A stretch of 64,000 nt of DNA from positions 2,174,501-2,238,500 of the forward strand of contig BSDZ01000103.1 in NCBI GenBank assembly GCA_030268105.1. The letters are read 5' to 3'. Below, piece after piece: positions 1-12,725 of this stretch. Both the position numbers and the translations under genes were made by a program. The notes below the pieces were generated by a model that was not told the DNA's origin, did not search any database, and saw nothing but the letters and a program-made list of their open reading frames with translations. The stretch comes from Volvox africanus (lineage: Eukaryota > Chlorophyta > Chlorophyceae > Chlamydomonadales > Volvocaceae). Position 1 is the stretch's first letter. The number at the start of each line of letters is the position of its first letter.

Positions 1-3000
1 ACACGGGCTCGCGACAAATTTGTGCCGCTTCCGGATGCCAGCAGCAAGGCGCAAGTTGTTCTCGAGGAGAAGGAAGATGAGATTCTTGAGTTCCTCCACT
101 CTGCTCAGTCTCAAAACCGTTCTCAAAAGCGGGGTCGGATTACTGTGGTACGTTTGCAGCCAGGCCCTGAGTATGGAACTGCGTTTGATCTCGGAGTCCA
201 TATGTTGACCCGTAACCCAGACAATTCGCACACGTGAATAGTAATCCATGGTTTGCTGAAGTATGGGCTTAGACGGAAAGTGTGCAAACTGAGGGGTTTC
301 GTGAGGGGAAGCCAAGATGGATTTAGGACAATGGCAGGGGCCACGGCCTGCAGCTTGCGGCAGGGGTAATGCTCCCAGGATTGAGGATAACATGAAAATG
401 AATCAGGCGTGAAAAGAGGCGGAAGGGGGCAGGCACCCTGAAACACGTAATCGCAAATCCTTTTCTATGCGGAAAGGAGCATCCGGTTCAGAGGCCGGGT
501 TCGGTGGGTCGTGGTCATTTAGGAGGAAGCAAGGGAAATCAGTCAAGAGGGCCAGATCCTTCAGTAGGATACCACCATGGCCATAGTTAGCTGCCTTCCC
601 CGGCCCAAGTGTCGCAGGGTAAATGGCGGTTGGGGAGAAGAGGGGAGATTGTGGTTAAGGTCATCATGGTCGCCGTCACGGTTGACGCTTAGCTGTTGGC
701 CGTTTGTCCTCCCGCAACCCAGATCACGGTCGCGGAGTCCTTTCATCGTAAGGCCCTTGAAACAGTCCTCAGACAAATTGTGGCAGCCGGCGGCGCTGCT
801 TCCTCTTCCTCCTCCACCACTGGTATCATGACAGCTTCTGTTGCGGCCACTGCCGCCGGCAGCGGCGCCGCTGCCACGACCAATGGTACCATCGAGTCGC
901 TGAGCCGCACGACCAGCGGCGGAGTGATGCCGATAACAGGGGCCGTCACCGTGTATCCGGAGGTGTCGTACATCCGTACACCACACGGCGAGGCGGTGGA
1001 GGCTCCAGGGGAGGTGTTTTTCTTTGATTACGGTGCGGCACGAGGCTTGATTCGGCTTAGCGTAGCTCAGCACTGAACTATACCAGCATTTGTATTAATA
1101 CGTACCATGTATGGGGCTAGAGAACGAGTTGCTGCAGTTATGCCATCATCGTTTCAGCAGCATGCCTACCGTGCTCTGCATTCCTTTGGCCGTGTTGCCC
1201 CAACAGGTGTGGTGGCGTTTTGGGGGATGACGGAGGCGCAGGAACAAGAGTTACTGGCGGCAGTGGTAAAGGCCAAGGCCGTTGCAGTACAGCTTCTAGA
1301 CGAGGATGAGCGTCAGGTACGGCAGTAGCTGTTGGGACTAAAGCTGCGCATTGATATGGAGGTGATCCTGTCTTGTCATAAGTTGTAAGTTGTACTCGGT
1401 ATACGGCATACGGCCGTCGGGATGCAGAGCCGCCCCTAAACGGAATCCCAAGTGCCAAAAATGTAAGATGCCGTACCCGTCATACCTACGCATGTACGCT
1501 CCCGTACTGCAGGTTGAGGAGTTGCTGTTTGTGTACTCTCGGGACTCCCCTCCTAATATCCGCAACGACACGTTCACAATCGACAGCCGCCTAGCAGCAG
1601 ATCACCAGGTGTGTGTAGTGTGTGTGGCGCCCCGGGCTTGGGTTTTGGAACTGGGGTTTTCGGGCGATATTGTTTTTATAGGGGGGCTAGAGTTTGGGGG
1701 ATGATGGGGTGGGTTTCGGCAGCTCAACATCCTGTCCTCCACCGGCCTCATCACCACCCTGAAGTCCAGGGCCGTAAAAATGGGAATGCACAAAAGCTAA
1801 CCACTAACCAACCCTCTAATGAAAATAAATTACTTCGGGGAAGTCCCGTAATTAAAGGAGTTTTGCTATATACGACATATTCCACGCTTAGGGTGAACTC
1901 GTTCGATTGACTCCCACCAGTTCAGGATGTTGGCCCTCCCCTCGGCCCATCCCTCTGGCCCTTCTTATCCGCCCGCCTACGTTTATCCAGGTTAAGATGG
2001 CAATCAGCCACGCTCTGGCGCAGTCCTCAAAACTGGCGGTGTACGAGGCTCGGATGGGGGGGTTAATAGAAGAGGTGAGGGATGGACGGATGGGCAAGTC
2101 AACGGATGGACAGAGCTATGACTGGCTGTATGCTTCATTTGTAGTTAGGAGGCACTTACACTAGGGGAAGGGAAGAGGACTGAAGAGGACGGGAGGTCGA
2201 AGCGAACGAAGCGAAGGAGGTTACAATCGTCTCTGTCATTGAATCAGCGGTAAAGCGGTACCCGCGCCCCATTAATGGGTACCAGCGCCTCTAGTTGTCT
2301 TCCTTCCCGTGCTTTCCATTCTCCTTGTTTTTAGGGTTCCCCGCACCCACCCATTGGGCACATTGGTACAGCTTCTAATGCGCGGCCAACCCACTTAAGT
2401 TCTCTCTTATATTGCCTCGACCAGGGCTTTCCTAGCTACCGTTATTGGCCCCGTGTTTGTAAAATGTGTGGTTGAAATCGAGTCGTGGTAAGTACATACC
2501 TTCTAGCGACCAATGTTGTACATAAGTACTTCAGGAGTACACTTTCCAATCACTTCGGTTTTGCCCGTTGATTCTCATTGTTGTCCCGGGCGTGTCTTGT
2601 TTTTCAATCTCGCGCCCCCTTTCCCTATTCCCGTTCCATCCGCGCAGGTACGGCACATTCCCGGTGAGATGGCGGCACGGGGAGCAATCTCCCTCAGCCG
2701 CAGGAAGGTGGCTCAGCTGATGGGCAAGGTGGGTAGGGAGTGAAGTCGGTGTCGTCCGGCTGAATTGGGCTGAACCAGGGGGGGATGGGACGGGACGCGA
2801 AGGAGGGGAATAAGACTTTGTGGATGCCATGTAGATCCCTATCCTGAAATAAATTTTAATTGTTATATGGCTGAAGTTTACGTCGAAGCCTAATGCCGGC
2901 TATCTGCCGAATAGTGCAACAAGGGCTCCTGTACAGAAGCGATGCGGAGGAGACGGCGATGGGAAGCGGGAAACGGAAACGAAAGGGGGGAGAAAAAGGG

Positions 3001-4859
3001 AGGGGAGAGGAGCGAGACGGGCAGTTGTGGGCCTTGTTTCCCTCTTTCCCAGTAAATAGACCCGTGCTCGCCCCGGCACTCTCATTGCTCTCGCCCCCTT
3101 TTTCCGGGCCGCCGGTACCTCTTTCCTTAGCTGTGCATCTACGTTTTCGCCTTCCTCCCGGTCTCCCCACCGGGGAGAGGGCTGCCTCACGGTTTCCGGT
3201 TGCAGGTGTTCCTTTTAAAGGCTGCTGTGAACCTGACCGCCACCATGCTGGACACCCCGGAGTTCTTCTGGAGGGCACCTGACCAGCTACAGGTGGGTGT
3301 GGATGGCTGGGGATATGGGTAGGGAGCAGATGTGGGTGGTAGTGGGTGGGATAGGAATGTGGATGTGGAAGGAATTTCGGGTATGGGAACTGGGAGCGTG
3401 GGGAGGGAGACGAGTTTATAAATATGAATTATGATGTATGTTGGGAGGGGGCCCAGGATAAGCAACGAGCTTCGGAATAGGAATTCATTCCGCACGAGGG
3501 GTATGGGGGGTTGGGTGAACCGGCAAAATACCAACAAGCAAGTGGAGCGCACTGCGGAACAGAAAGGGGCAGGTATGCCACATACCTACAACAAACGGTT
3601 TCTAATAACGCTTAGTTGGGGTTCGTACTCCTCGGGACATTCAATTACCTGTCGTGTGTTGTGACATCCTTGGGTGTGGATGTACGATGGCGCAGTCCTT
3701 GTACGAGCGAGCTTGCGAGTATCTGGACATCTCTGCTCGGCTCGATATGCTCAATACGAGATTTATGGTATGGTGGAAGGGTGGTGCTGGGGCTGGCTAG
3801 TTGGGGGGTTAGGATCTGGAGCAGCAGGATATGCTGGAGGCGCAACTTGACACACGATGGGGCCATACACGACACGGTGAAGACTAGGGTGTTCGCGCCT
3901 GTAAGGGGTTGGGCGGGGTTCCAGCGCTTGGAACACAGGGAGTCGAAAGCACACGCGAGACCCGTGGAACCCATGGGGCGTCTGATAGTGGTCTTCATGA
4001 GAGTTGTCCGTACACCCGGTCAGATGCGCTGCACATGGAACCGTGAGGACGAGTGGAGAAATGGGAAGAGTACGTCAATTATGTTCTAATTTGTCGGTTC
4101 TCTTCCTTCTCCTCCCTTTACTGCTCTCCCAACCCATGCCCGGTGTGGACATAGGTCTAGGACAAGCATTTGAATCAAATGTACGGCCGGTACGGGCATG
4201 TCCGTACTCCATCTCCTGTTTCAACTGGTTCTCCCAATCCTCCATCCCAAAAACCGTTCCTGGCCTGTACCATTCACGTACATTCCCATCTTGCAGGTCC
4301 TTCAGCGCATGTTGGATATTTGGTCGGATCACTCGGCGCATCAAAACCTCGCACGACTTGATGTCATTATCGTGCTGCTTATCCTCATTGAGGTGTGTGT
4401 GTATGTGTGTTCGGGGGGAAGGGGGGAGTGGGGACTAAGGCGAATCAAATGAGTTCCGCTACTGTGGCTGAACATCTCCAATCACTACCCGTGATGTTCG
4501 GATGTTGGCTTTTCAAAAAGCCGTTCTGCATTTGCCGCAGCGCCTGGCGGCCCTGACAGCCCCTGCAGCCCTGAAGCTGCTTCTGCCACTGCCACTGTTG
4601 ACCCTATTGCAGCAACGGATGTTTCTCCGATTGCCACTACACCAGCCCTAACGCTGCCGTTGAGACAGATGCTTCTGTGCCCACGCCTGCTCCTGCTGCT
4701 GCTGCTGTACAGGTCGTGATGGCGGGCATGGAGGTGTTTGGGTTCCTCATGCGGCGCAGGGGCTGGGAGTGGCACGGGCCCAAGCTGGGGCAGCTCCTGT
4801 GGTTGGCTGGCAGCGGACTGGGAAAGTCACTGGGACTGGCGGGATGGGGGACAGGGTAG
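1..4859 (+). CDS. RMD1/DUF155-family protein, 5' end outside window
   Basis: Multi-exon gene entering from the left edge. Phase-consistent exons: 1-147, 723-1032, 1207-1316, 1513-1608, 1723-1773, 1991-2074, 2648-2728, 3206-3292, 3696-3767, 4297-4392 and 4713-4859 (TAG stop), about 426 residues in the window. Joining exons 2 and 3 gives the family motif FFFDYGVVAFWG. It is followed by VEELLFVYSRDSPPNIRND, KMAISHALAQSSKLAVYE, LDTPEFFW, and YERACEYLDISARLDMLNTRF. Near the C-terminus lies one hydrophobic segment (DVIIVLLILIE). This order is that of RMD1/Sif2/DUF155 proteins, which in yeast and plants are mostly mitochondrial membrane-associated; Arabidopsis RRG belongs here. The family's biochemical activity is not settled. 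Exon 2 carries an extra Ala/Ser/Thr-rich insert before the conserved core. A TGTAA candidate poly(A) signal lies at 4937-4941. Family assignment is firm; the N-terminus and targeting peptide are not visible. Confidence 0.85.
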
Positions 4860-6546
4860 ATGTAAGGGCTACGGCCGCCTGGGGTGGAAGCGGGCCCCTG
4901 ACTGTAGCAAGTGGGCTCAATCCCTTACTGAGATATTGTAAGAACGGAGCCGTGGTTATGAGGAATCCTAAGCGATGTTACGGCGCGTGCAATTACCAGT
5001 TCGCCCGAAACGAGGGCGAGGTGAAGAGTTTAACCAGCCTGAAGGGGTAAGCACGTATCAGGGAGTGGCAGAGGTGCAGCTGGAGCAAGGCGGAAGTTCG
5101 CAACAGAGGGTGAATGGCTAACCCAGGTATGTCGCTTAGTTGACAAAGGGGCAGTTGCTTGCCATTAGAAAAGGCAGCCCCTGATACGTATAAGCTCCTA
5201 GGGAGGACATGGTATGAAAATGAAGGTGGATGCCATTGTTTGTGAGGGGTGGGTGGATGGTAAGCCTTGGGATGTGCTGGGTTGGATGAGTGTATGCATG
5301 ATTGTGTGAATATCGCGGTGTGAAAAGTCATGAGTTCCCAGGGTGTGTAGGTAGGGGAGGGTAGGGAGCCAAAATGCAGGAACCAGGTGAGGCGAACTGC
5401 TCCGCACAGGAGCCCTTCTTTTGTTTTGCGGGTGAAGGGAGCGACATAGAGGGAGGGGGTCATTCAGTGTTGTGTGCGTCCAAAGGATATACGAGAGCTG
5501 TGTTTAAAATGCAGTTGGAAGTATAAGCATGCTGAAGTCGCTTCAAAAGATGATGTGGACTTGCACACTCCTTTCTCTGGGTCGGTGACCTTTTCGCACG
5601 CGAGAGGTTCAGGAGACATGCTGGACTGTAACTGCACTTGAACGGGTTGGGATTGGGGGATATGGCCTCCGCGGGCATTCAGGGTGTATACACTTGAGCT
5701 TTAGAAATGTGTATGGACGGCTTTGATGTGCCACTGTGCGCCCGGTGTCCAGCAGCCCCTACATCAAGGGGGGTCGTATGATAAACAACGGACCCGGCCA
5801 CGGATGCTAGTACTTGTTGAAAGCTGTGAATTGCCTGGTAGTTGAGAGCTGTAAAACGGAAATAAAAACCGAATTCAATGCTACGGCAAGGTTAAGGGGT
5901 TAAGGCCACTGTCCCACTAATACATACAGTTGTAATATCTTGCATTATTAAATTTATCAAGTTGCAGCCTGCTGCAGCCTTCTAATGTGGAAACGTGTTT
6001 GCGGTATCTCAAGGCATTTTAAAAAGCCCGACGGATTCCTTTCCTGAACTGGCCTTCAGTCTCTTTTACACCGCTGGGGTAATGGGAGGTCAATTGAATC
6101 GTTGTAACGATAGCTGCATGTGCTTCGCAGTAGATCTATGGCGCAGCCCATTCCTAAGGGGCTCGCTGGGGCTGCTGGCCTGATATCCTGCGTAATTACA
6201 TACGCAACGGACATAATTCCAACATGATTAAAAATGAAGCCGCAATTTGGAGAAATTAGGAACTTGGACAATATAGTGAATTGCTGGTTCTGTCCACGAC
6301 GACGGTTGTCACCGTTGCATGAGTTAGTAGCCTGAACGCGCAAGCGCCGAACGCATTGCGGTATCTGCTGAAATTAAAGACAGATACGTACATGATCTAT
6401 ACCTGCGTGCATATTGCATCAGTGGTATTCGCGCCGACGTGACTGCGCTGTTGCACATAGGTTTTCTCTTGTGTCCCTGAAAGTAGCGATGATGAAGCGC
6501 AAACTATTATAGAACTATTCATACCTGACAGCATAGGTTGCTAGAG
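4860..6546. other. Intergenic: 3' UTR of RMD1-like gene and upstream region of next gene
   Basis: No exon with good splice sites and protein-like composition was found on either strand. The left part probably holds the 3' UTR of the RMD1-like gene. The right part is AT-richer and contains the unlocated promoter of the next gene. Short open frames here have no recognisable similarity. Confidence 0.5.
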
Positions 6547-9500
6547 ATGTCGCTTATCTTCGCTTCGCTGTGCGTGGTGTTGGCGCTTGCCGGGGTGGGT
6601 TCTATCCATCGTGATTTTCCTCGTATTACTCTTAAAAGATCAAGTGTTAGTTACTATACTGTTACCATACTTCATCAGACAGATGGCTAGGCTTTGCATC
6701 GGCGAATCGTCCTTGCCAAATTTCCGTTCCTTACAGGCTGCAGCGCAAGCTACCATTCCGCATGTTGATGACTGTGCACTGTGCTTCCACTGCACGGCCG
6801 ATGCAAATCCACCGCCTGTTTTACCCTCGGACCTCGTAGCTGCGAATTTTCAGCCCCAAAACGTCACCCATAAGCAAACACTTCCGGTAAGAGTAACATT
6901 GTGTTATAGCTTCTCTGGATTCACTTGAGAAATACTTGGCTGCATTTGTTTCCCGAAACCACAAGACGACGTTCGTGCGTACGTGCCCCCGTGTGCGATG
7001 GCTTCAATGCCTATCCTATGAGGCGCGACCTTTCTGTGCATGACATGTGTCTGTATCTCTGCTTTCGGAGAGATTATCGAGCACGGGGGACCTGTCCACG
7101 CATTTAGGCTTGGTTGGGGTCTGCATGTGTGCAAGCATCTGCGCATTTATCACCCCTTGCAATTGCCACTTTACGCTTCTTGTTGCTTCCTATCATAGTT
7201 TTTCCAACTTCCGCCTCTCTTCTAATTTCCGCAGCTCTGCCACCACTGCCGGGGCTGCACCACCACCCTGCAAATCCATGTGAGTCCTGCGATGCAGCTG
7301 CAGTTGTGTATTTCCTAGATTAGCGATGTATCTTGCTTAGCGGCTGAGTTGTCCCACGTAAAATGTTAGAGAAATAAGAGTGGTGTGAACGCCGCACTGG
7401 GGGGAACATTGCGAGTTGGGGTTGGGTGGGGGTTTGTGAGCAGATCTTACCCTTACAGAGCGAGGAAGGGAGCGGAGGGAGGTTGGGATCGAAAGTGGAG
7501 GGTGATTACATGCATGTTTGTTTCTTGCAGTGTACGGCAGGTAGTGACGGGAAGTGACTACTCCTGGTGTGCAGGTCTCACGGGTTGCGGTGGGGTTGAA
7601 CCGAGGGATGAGGTCCTTGTGGAGTAGCCAGTGGGCAACGGGCGGCGGTGTAGTGGCTTATAGTGGTTTCTGGGCATACCTTTATGCAGAGGCCATGCTG
7701 AGCCCGTGAGGCCCTTAAGTGCATCTCCAGTGACTGATTTGCGTTGCCCAGCCGTCATTGGTATGGGTGGCCATGACGGCAGTCGTAGCAGTTTTGGTTG
7801 TGGGGCTATGTCCTGATGCGATGCACGTCCAGCCATGGATGCCAGGGTTCGGCTACAGCTTCACATAGTTGCTGCAGCTAGGAGCAGCGGTTTTGAGAAA
7901 ATTCCGGATGCAGAATAATCTGGGTCCTGGACCCAGCTTCACGTATTTGGGGCTGCTGGTGTGGTCTAGCAGTTCCACCGGCCAGGATCCAGGATCCGGG
8001 GATCTACCATCCAGGATGCTCTAGGGACCAGAGCCCGAAGGCCGAAGCAGCAAGTTCTGCTGCTGGGCCCGCCGGGTTGGGACGCAAGGGCGATGTTTGG
8101 CCGAGCGGCTGGCTGGTTGCACGCAAGAGCCTTGCTGCACAATGCCGATGGGTGGCGACGGGAAAGTAGGGAGGTCTACACTGCATATAGTGTGTGTGTG
8201 TGTGTGTTCAGGTCTTTCTGTGGAAAAGCGGCGTTTGGGTCGGGCCCCGTAAAACGCCGGTAATACGGGCCCTTTGCTGGGTGCATGGGGACGTCTTCGC
8301 TCAGAGCTGAACGCAACCGTGACCGTGTATTGCAGCCGACCGTGGAGCGGTGATATGGGGCTTCGGTTACGGTGCCCGAGATCGGATCCCAGTGGGCTGA
8401 GGACGAACGAATCCCGGCCACTGGGAGGAAGTTGTTTCCCCCACTCCCCCGCTTTATCAGTGCCCTTACATTTCCATTCCTGAAGAGTGCTCCTTGTGCA
8501 ACCAGCGCCAGAGCGTTCACATCGTGCCCCTTCTGACCACCACGTGTGGAAAGACGCTCTGTTACTGGACCGCCTCGACTTCCTCCTTTCATCCTGGTTA
8601 TATTCATATTGCACCGCGGGATTGTGTCCTTCCCCCTCACGTTATCTGAGGCCAGGGCAGTCATGGCCAGAAGAAGCTGTTCAACACGTGGTTCCGGGAT
8701 GAGGTGGGCGCCTCGCCCTCTTGGCTGTTCGTGGCGCCTACTGACAAGACACCGAATAAGAAGGCGATTGTCAAGGTGGCGTGTATCCCCGTGGGCAAGC
8801 ACGCAAGAAACAAGTTTGCACAGTGCCTGCCTGACCTGGCACTAAAGTACGCCAAGGTTTATCTGGCCATTGAGAAGCTGGCGGAGGAATGCGGCCTGAC
8901 GGGTGAGATAGGGGCACGGATGGAGCAATTGGGAAAGAGGCGGCTGGTGGTGAAATCTGGAAGGGCCGAGAGGGGAAGGGAAGTGGATTTGTGATATGGG
9001 GGCAGACGCAAATTCGGGACCCAGGAAAGCAGCAGAGGTTCGTCCCCGGGCCTGGGCTGTGATGGAGAGAGGGGAGGGGGGAAAGGAATTTGAAAGCGAA
9101 TACACGAGACCTGGTATTGCCGTTGAAGAGCACAAATGACTGACCGTAATACCACGTGCGAGTTCTGGTGCGAGTCTGGTAACGGATGGGAGTGGGATGC
9201 GAGATTCCCGAGCATGATGTGGATTTACATCTGTGTCTAACGACATAGGGAATAGACGGATACAGACCAACAACATGCGCGTTAGGGGTATGGACAAGGC
9301 TTAAGACGCAGTTTCGTGGGCCCTATCTTGGGCCCCAGTTACTTAGGATGTTATGGACAGGAGCATGAGCCAGAAGGGCGCTTGTGCATATGAGACAGAA
9401 GACTACTGTCTGTCTCATATGCACAAGCGCCCTTCTGGCTCATGCTCCTGTCCATAACATCCTTCCAGACTTCCGACCTCTTTTCCGGCTTATGACTCAC

Positions 9501-12500
9501 CTCATACACCATCATATGCTTGACTGAGTGCGTGTCGGTGTCCTGCTTTCTCTGCAGACATCGTCCCCAAGGTCTGGGTGGACTGGGTTAATGCGGTGAT
9601 TCCGGAGGTGGGGTACCACATCAGGTGAGGCGAATGGCGTGTGATCCAGGGCAGTGCCCCTCTGGCGCTGGTGTGCCTACATAGTAATGGTGGCAGATTG
9701 CAATAACACTAGGAAAGCGCAGGTGGGTTTTTAAGGCTGACGTTTCCTCCTCCCTCAATCGCCTCACTTGTCTTCCCCTCAGGTGGTTGGGGTTGTGGAT
9801 GGAGATGGTGGACGGCATCAGTTTGGAGAATCTGGTGAGGGGCAGGCGAAGGGGAACGGGACGGAGGCAGGAAAACGGCAGAGGCAGGGCAAAGGCAAGG
9901 GGCACACACAAGGGGCAAGGATGGGAGAGAGTTTTGGATCAGCATGGAATCTCTCCTTCCACCGGATCCCCCCATTTCATCCTTCCATCAATTTGACCTG
10001 TTCGTCCCAACTCACCTCCTGACCCGACCCTCCTCCCTCCGGCCCAGGTCCGGCTTGGTAACCCCATGATGCACCCCGATGACTTGCTGGACATCCTACA
10101 CAACAAGGTTAACCATACACAGGTGCGAGTGTGGGGGGAAGGGGGGTGTTTTTCATAGTACCTTCAGAAAGAGGAACGGACGGCCCCCTCCAGTACCTGT
10201 GTCCCCGTGAGTACCTGTGTCTGGGTCCCGTGTATGTCCTTGTCCCCCAAACCCATGAGCGATTCCGTTGACCTGCCAAGCGTAACTCAAACTCTGCTTT
10301 TACTCAATCCAGTACATCATTCTCTCCTTCATTCAGTCCGCACCCTTCGTTGCGAATGTGTTTCTGTGTTTCAGGCCATCCATGCGGCTATCTTCGACCT
10401 GCTGACCAGCCAAAATGACCGCCACGCTCAAAACGTCTTCATTGATAACGACGGCACCATGCGGCTCATAGACAACGAGGTGTGTTGCGTTTGGTGGGGC
10501 GTTCTAATTGTCTTTCCAGCGAGAACCCTTAAAGGCGGGAACCCGTTACGGTGTCAAGTGTAATGGTTTGGAAACCGGATAGGAAACGCACTTCGGGCCC
10601 GTATCACTGTCCACGCCCTCTATATCGGGTCACCGCCTTTTAGGCATCCCTTAGAGAAGATGGGGCCAATCCCCCAAGTCGCCAACTCCTTAAGTCCAAT
10701 CCCTATCCAGTCCACATGCCATGGTTTTCGCATCGGACAATCCCTTTGTCCTGGATCCCCCCTTCCGCCAGTTTCTGGGTCGGTTGCGGGTCTCTTTGTA
10801 TTCGGATCCACATTTGGCCTAAATTCCGCACCTCCCTACCTCCATCCCTCCCCTTCCAGCGTGCCTTTTATGAGAATCGCATTCTGGCAGCAGACTCCAT
10901 ATTGCTGCCCACTACGAAAAAGTATACCATCAACGTGATGGAAAACGCCTGGATTCATAAGTTCCCCAATTGGGGCAACAAGGTATTCGGTGGAGAGGGG
11001 CATCCATACCTTTTCAGGCGTATGCTGGTTTCTACGTGCTCTGTCGTTTAGGGTTGGGATGGGGGAACCTCCCGAAGGGTGACAGCTGCTGACCGCGGCT
11101 CCGCTCCTAGATGTCGCAAGTCGCTGCGAGCTGATGGTCTCTTCCTGGAAACCCCCGCGCAGACCCTCTCGGATGCCGCCTACCTCACGCCTTTTCATAA
11201 TCCGTCTTCCTTTCCCATTTACTTTTCCGTCTCCCGTACTGATATCATTAACTAGTTATTACGAATACTACTAATTTGTAATTGTTAAAACAATTACCGA
11301 TTATCATAGTGAGGATTCCCTCTTGACAATCTTCCTCTGATCTCGCCGTCCCTAGCTACATACCATTTGCGCCATCAATACTATCCTCTAGCTTTCTAGA
11401 TTGTCATATGTCTCTCCATTTTTCTCGAAACGAAGCGCAGAGCCTTATTTATCCCACAACCATTCGATTCGGTTCCTTGTCTTTACCCGCCCGCCAGGTC
11501 CCCATGTGTTGGGCCAATGTAGCCCTGCTGCTGGACTACCGCTGCTACGTCCCCGGAGGACAGATGGGCAAAAATCTGCCGACCCAGGTGGGAAGGGGGA
11601 TCGAGATATAATGTCTCGTACGGCCGGTTGGTGGACGGGACGATGTAACGGGCGGTAGCAATCAAATTGTAGTAATACTATATGCACTCGAATAAATGTT
11701 TTGCGGTCCCAGTTTTGCGGTCCCAGTTTTGCAAGATTGCTTCGATTTTGCCTTTTCGCTTGGCTTTCTCCGTGGCCATATTCCCGCTGTAGCTCCTGAT
11801 GGTCCGCGCGTTTTCATCCTCTGTGGCTCTGAGCCCAAACATGCGACCTAAAATATAACTGGCGACTCTCCACCGCTTAGTGCACATTTTCCATTCCGAC
11901 ACATGTTGCAGCGACGTTTGACTTGTATCGTACATCGTATCACCTTGAATCCAACAACATGCTTCACGGCACTTTCTGTCCCAGCTGCCTTCCATTACGG
12001 TATCCTTTTCCTGCGTTGGGCTCATGGTTCTGTTGTTTTCTTGGTCTCGTTCCCAATAATGATTTACACCGTCTGCAGGTGAGCCAGTGCGTGGCCAGAA
12101 TCAGTGCTTTGAATCCTGACAGCGTGATGCAGGAGTTCGGACTGCCTGTGCGTCACATGGCGGAGGCGCTTTACAACCGCTCGAAAGGTGAATATGGGGA
12201 ATGGGTTCAGGGAATTTAAAGCGGGCTGGGAGAAAGTGGGGGATGGTGAGAAGGCGATGGGAAATAAGCCGGATGCACGTGTTTGCCCGTGTTTGTTGTG
12301 GCGCTGTCCTGGCCAGTTCCCTTCCCAGATCGCAGTGCTCGGTACCGTTCGCTCATTGCCGACTGCCTTCTGTTCGTTCGTTCTTGTGACTCTGATTTCA
12401 TGTGGTGCCATTTCTTTCCTCATGTCCTACCTGACCATCTTTTCCTTGCTATATCTCCTGGGCTGTCCTAACCCATTTTCGTCGAGCAGCTATGCACGAG

Positions 12501-12725
12501 CACGGCTTCGAGTACGCACTAACGCAAGGGTACCCGCGAAATCCAAACCCCTGGCGCTACAAGTTCACACCGCCCTGCTGCAAGATCATGCACACCGACA
12601 CGTACCGATGTGCGCACGGTTGGAGTCCGGATACTTCCATTCCCTTTGGGGACCCAATCACGGGGGGCCCCTGGACGCATGCGCGACCAGACCCTGGGAC
12701 CTACGAGGGTGGAACTGTGTTCTGA
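6547..12725 (+). CDS. Secreted Cys-rich protein with divergent kinase-like core
   Basis: Thirteen phase-compatible exons give 474 residues: 6547-6594, 6737-6886, 7235-7279, 8461-8543, 8661-8902, 9558-9624, 9783-9834, 10048-10122, 10375-10479, 10860-10982, 11498-11587, 12079-12187 and 12490-12725. The first exon encodes a hydrophobic signal peptide (MSLIFASLCVVLALAG). The next three are cysteine-rich with CxxC-like pairs (CALCFHC, LCHHCRGC, ECSLC). A lobe with AIVKVACIPVGK (Lys147 a candidate nucleotide-binding lysine) leads to NDRHAQNVFI (Asp269, Asn274) and RLIDNE (Asp287). This layout resembles the catalytic and metal-binding loops of PI3/4-kinase-like, FAM20 and HipA-type kinases. Signal peptide plus such a core suggests a secretory-pathway or extracellular kinase, possibly acting on matrix proteins; substrate and activity are inference. 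The exon at 8461 is the least certain, but its phase fits both neighbours. TGTAA lies at 13043-13047. Confidence 0.68.
8471..8567 (+). repeat. 97-bp segment duplicated at 53646-53742 (copy 1, overlaps exon 4)
   Basis: This segment covers most of the Cys-rich fourth exon of the kinase-like gene and some following intron. A nearly identical 97-bp copy in the same orientation lies in intron 7 of the Kir gene. Several of the roughly eight differences are synonymous in the exon frame, which suggests that the sequence was coding before or after duplication. Confidence 0.8.
9346..9462. repeat. Perfect 53-bp inverted repeat (hairpin) in intron
   Basis: Left arm 9346-9398 and right arm 9410-9462 are exact reverse complements over 53 bp and are separated by an 11-base loop. 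The foldback lies in the intron between the exons ending at 8902 and starting at 9558 of the kinase-like gene, so it would be transcribed. A long perfectly paired intronic hairpin could be a small-RNA precursor of the kind known in Chlamydomonas, or a foldback mobile element. No target-site duplication was identified. Confidence 0.95.
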
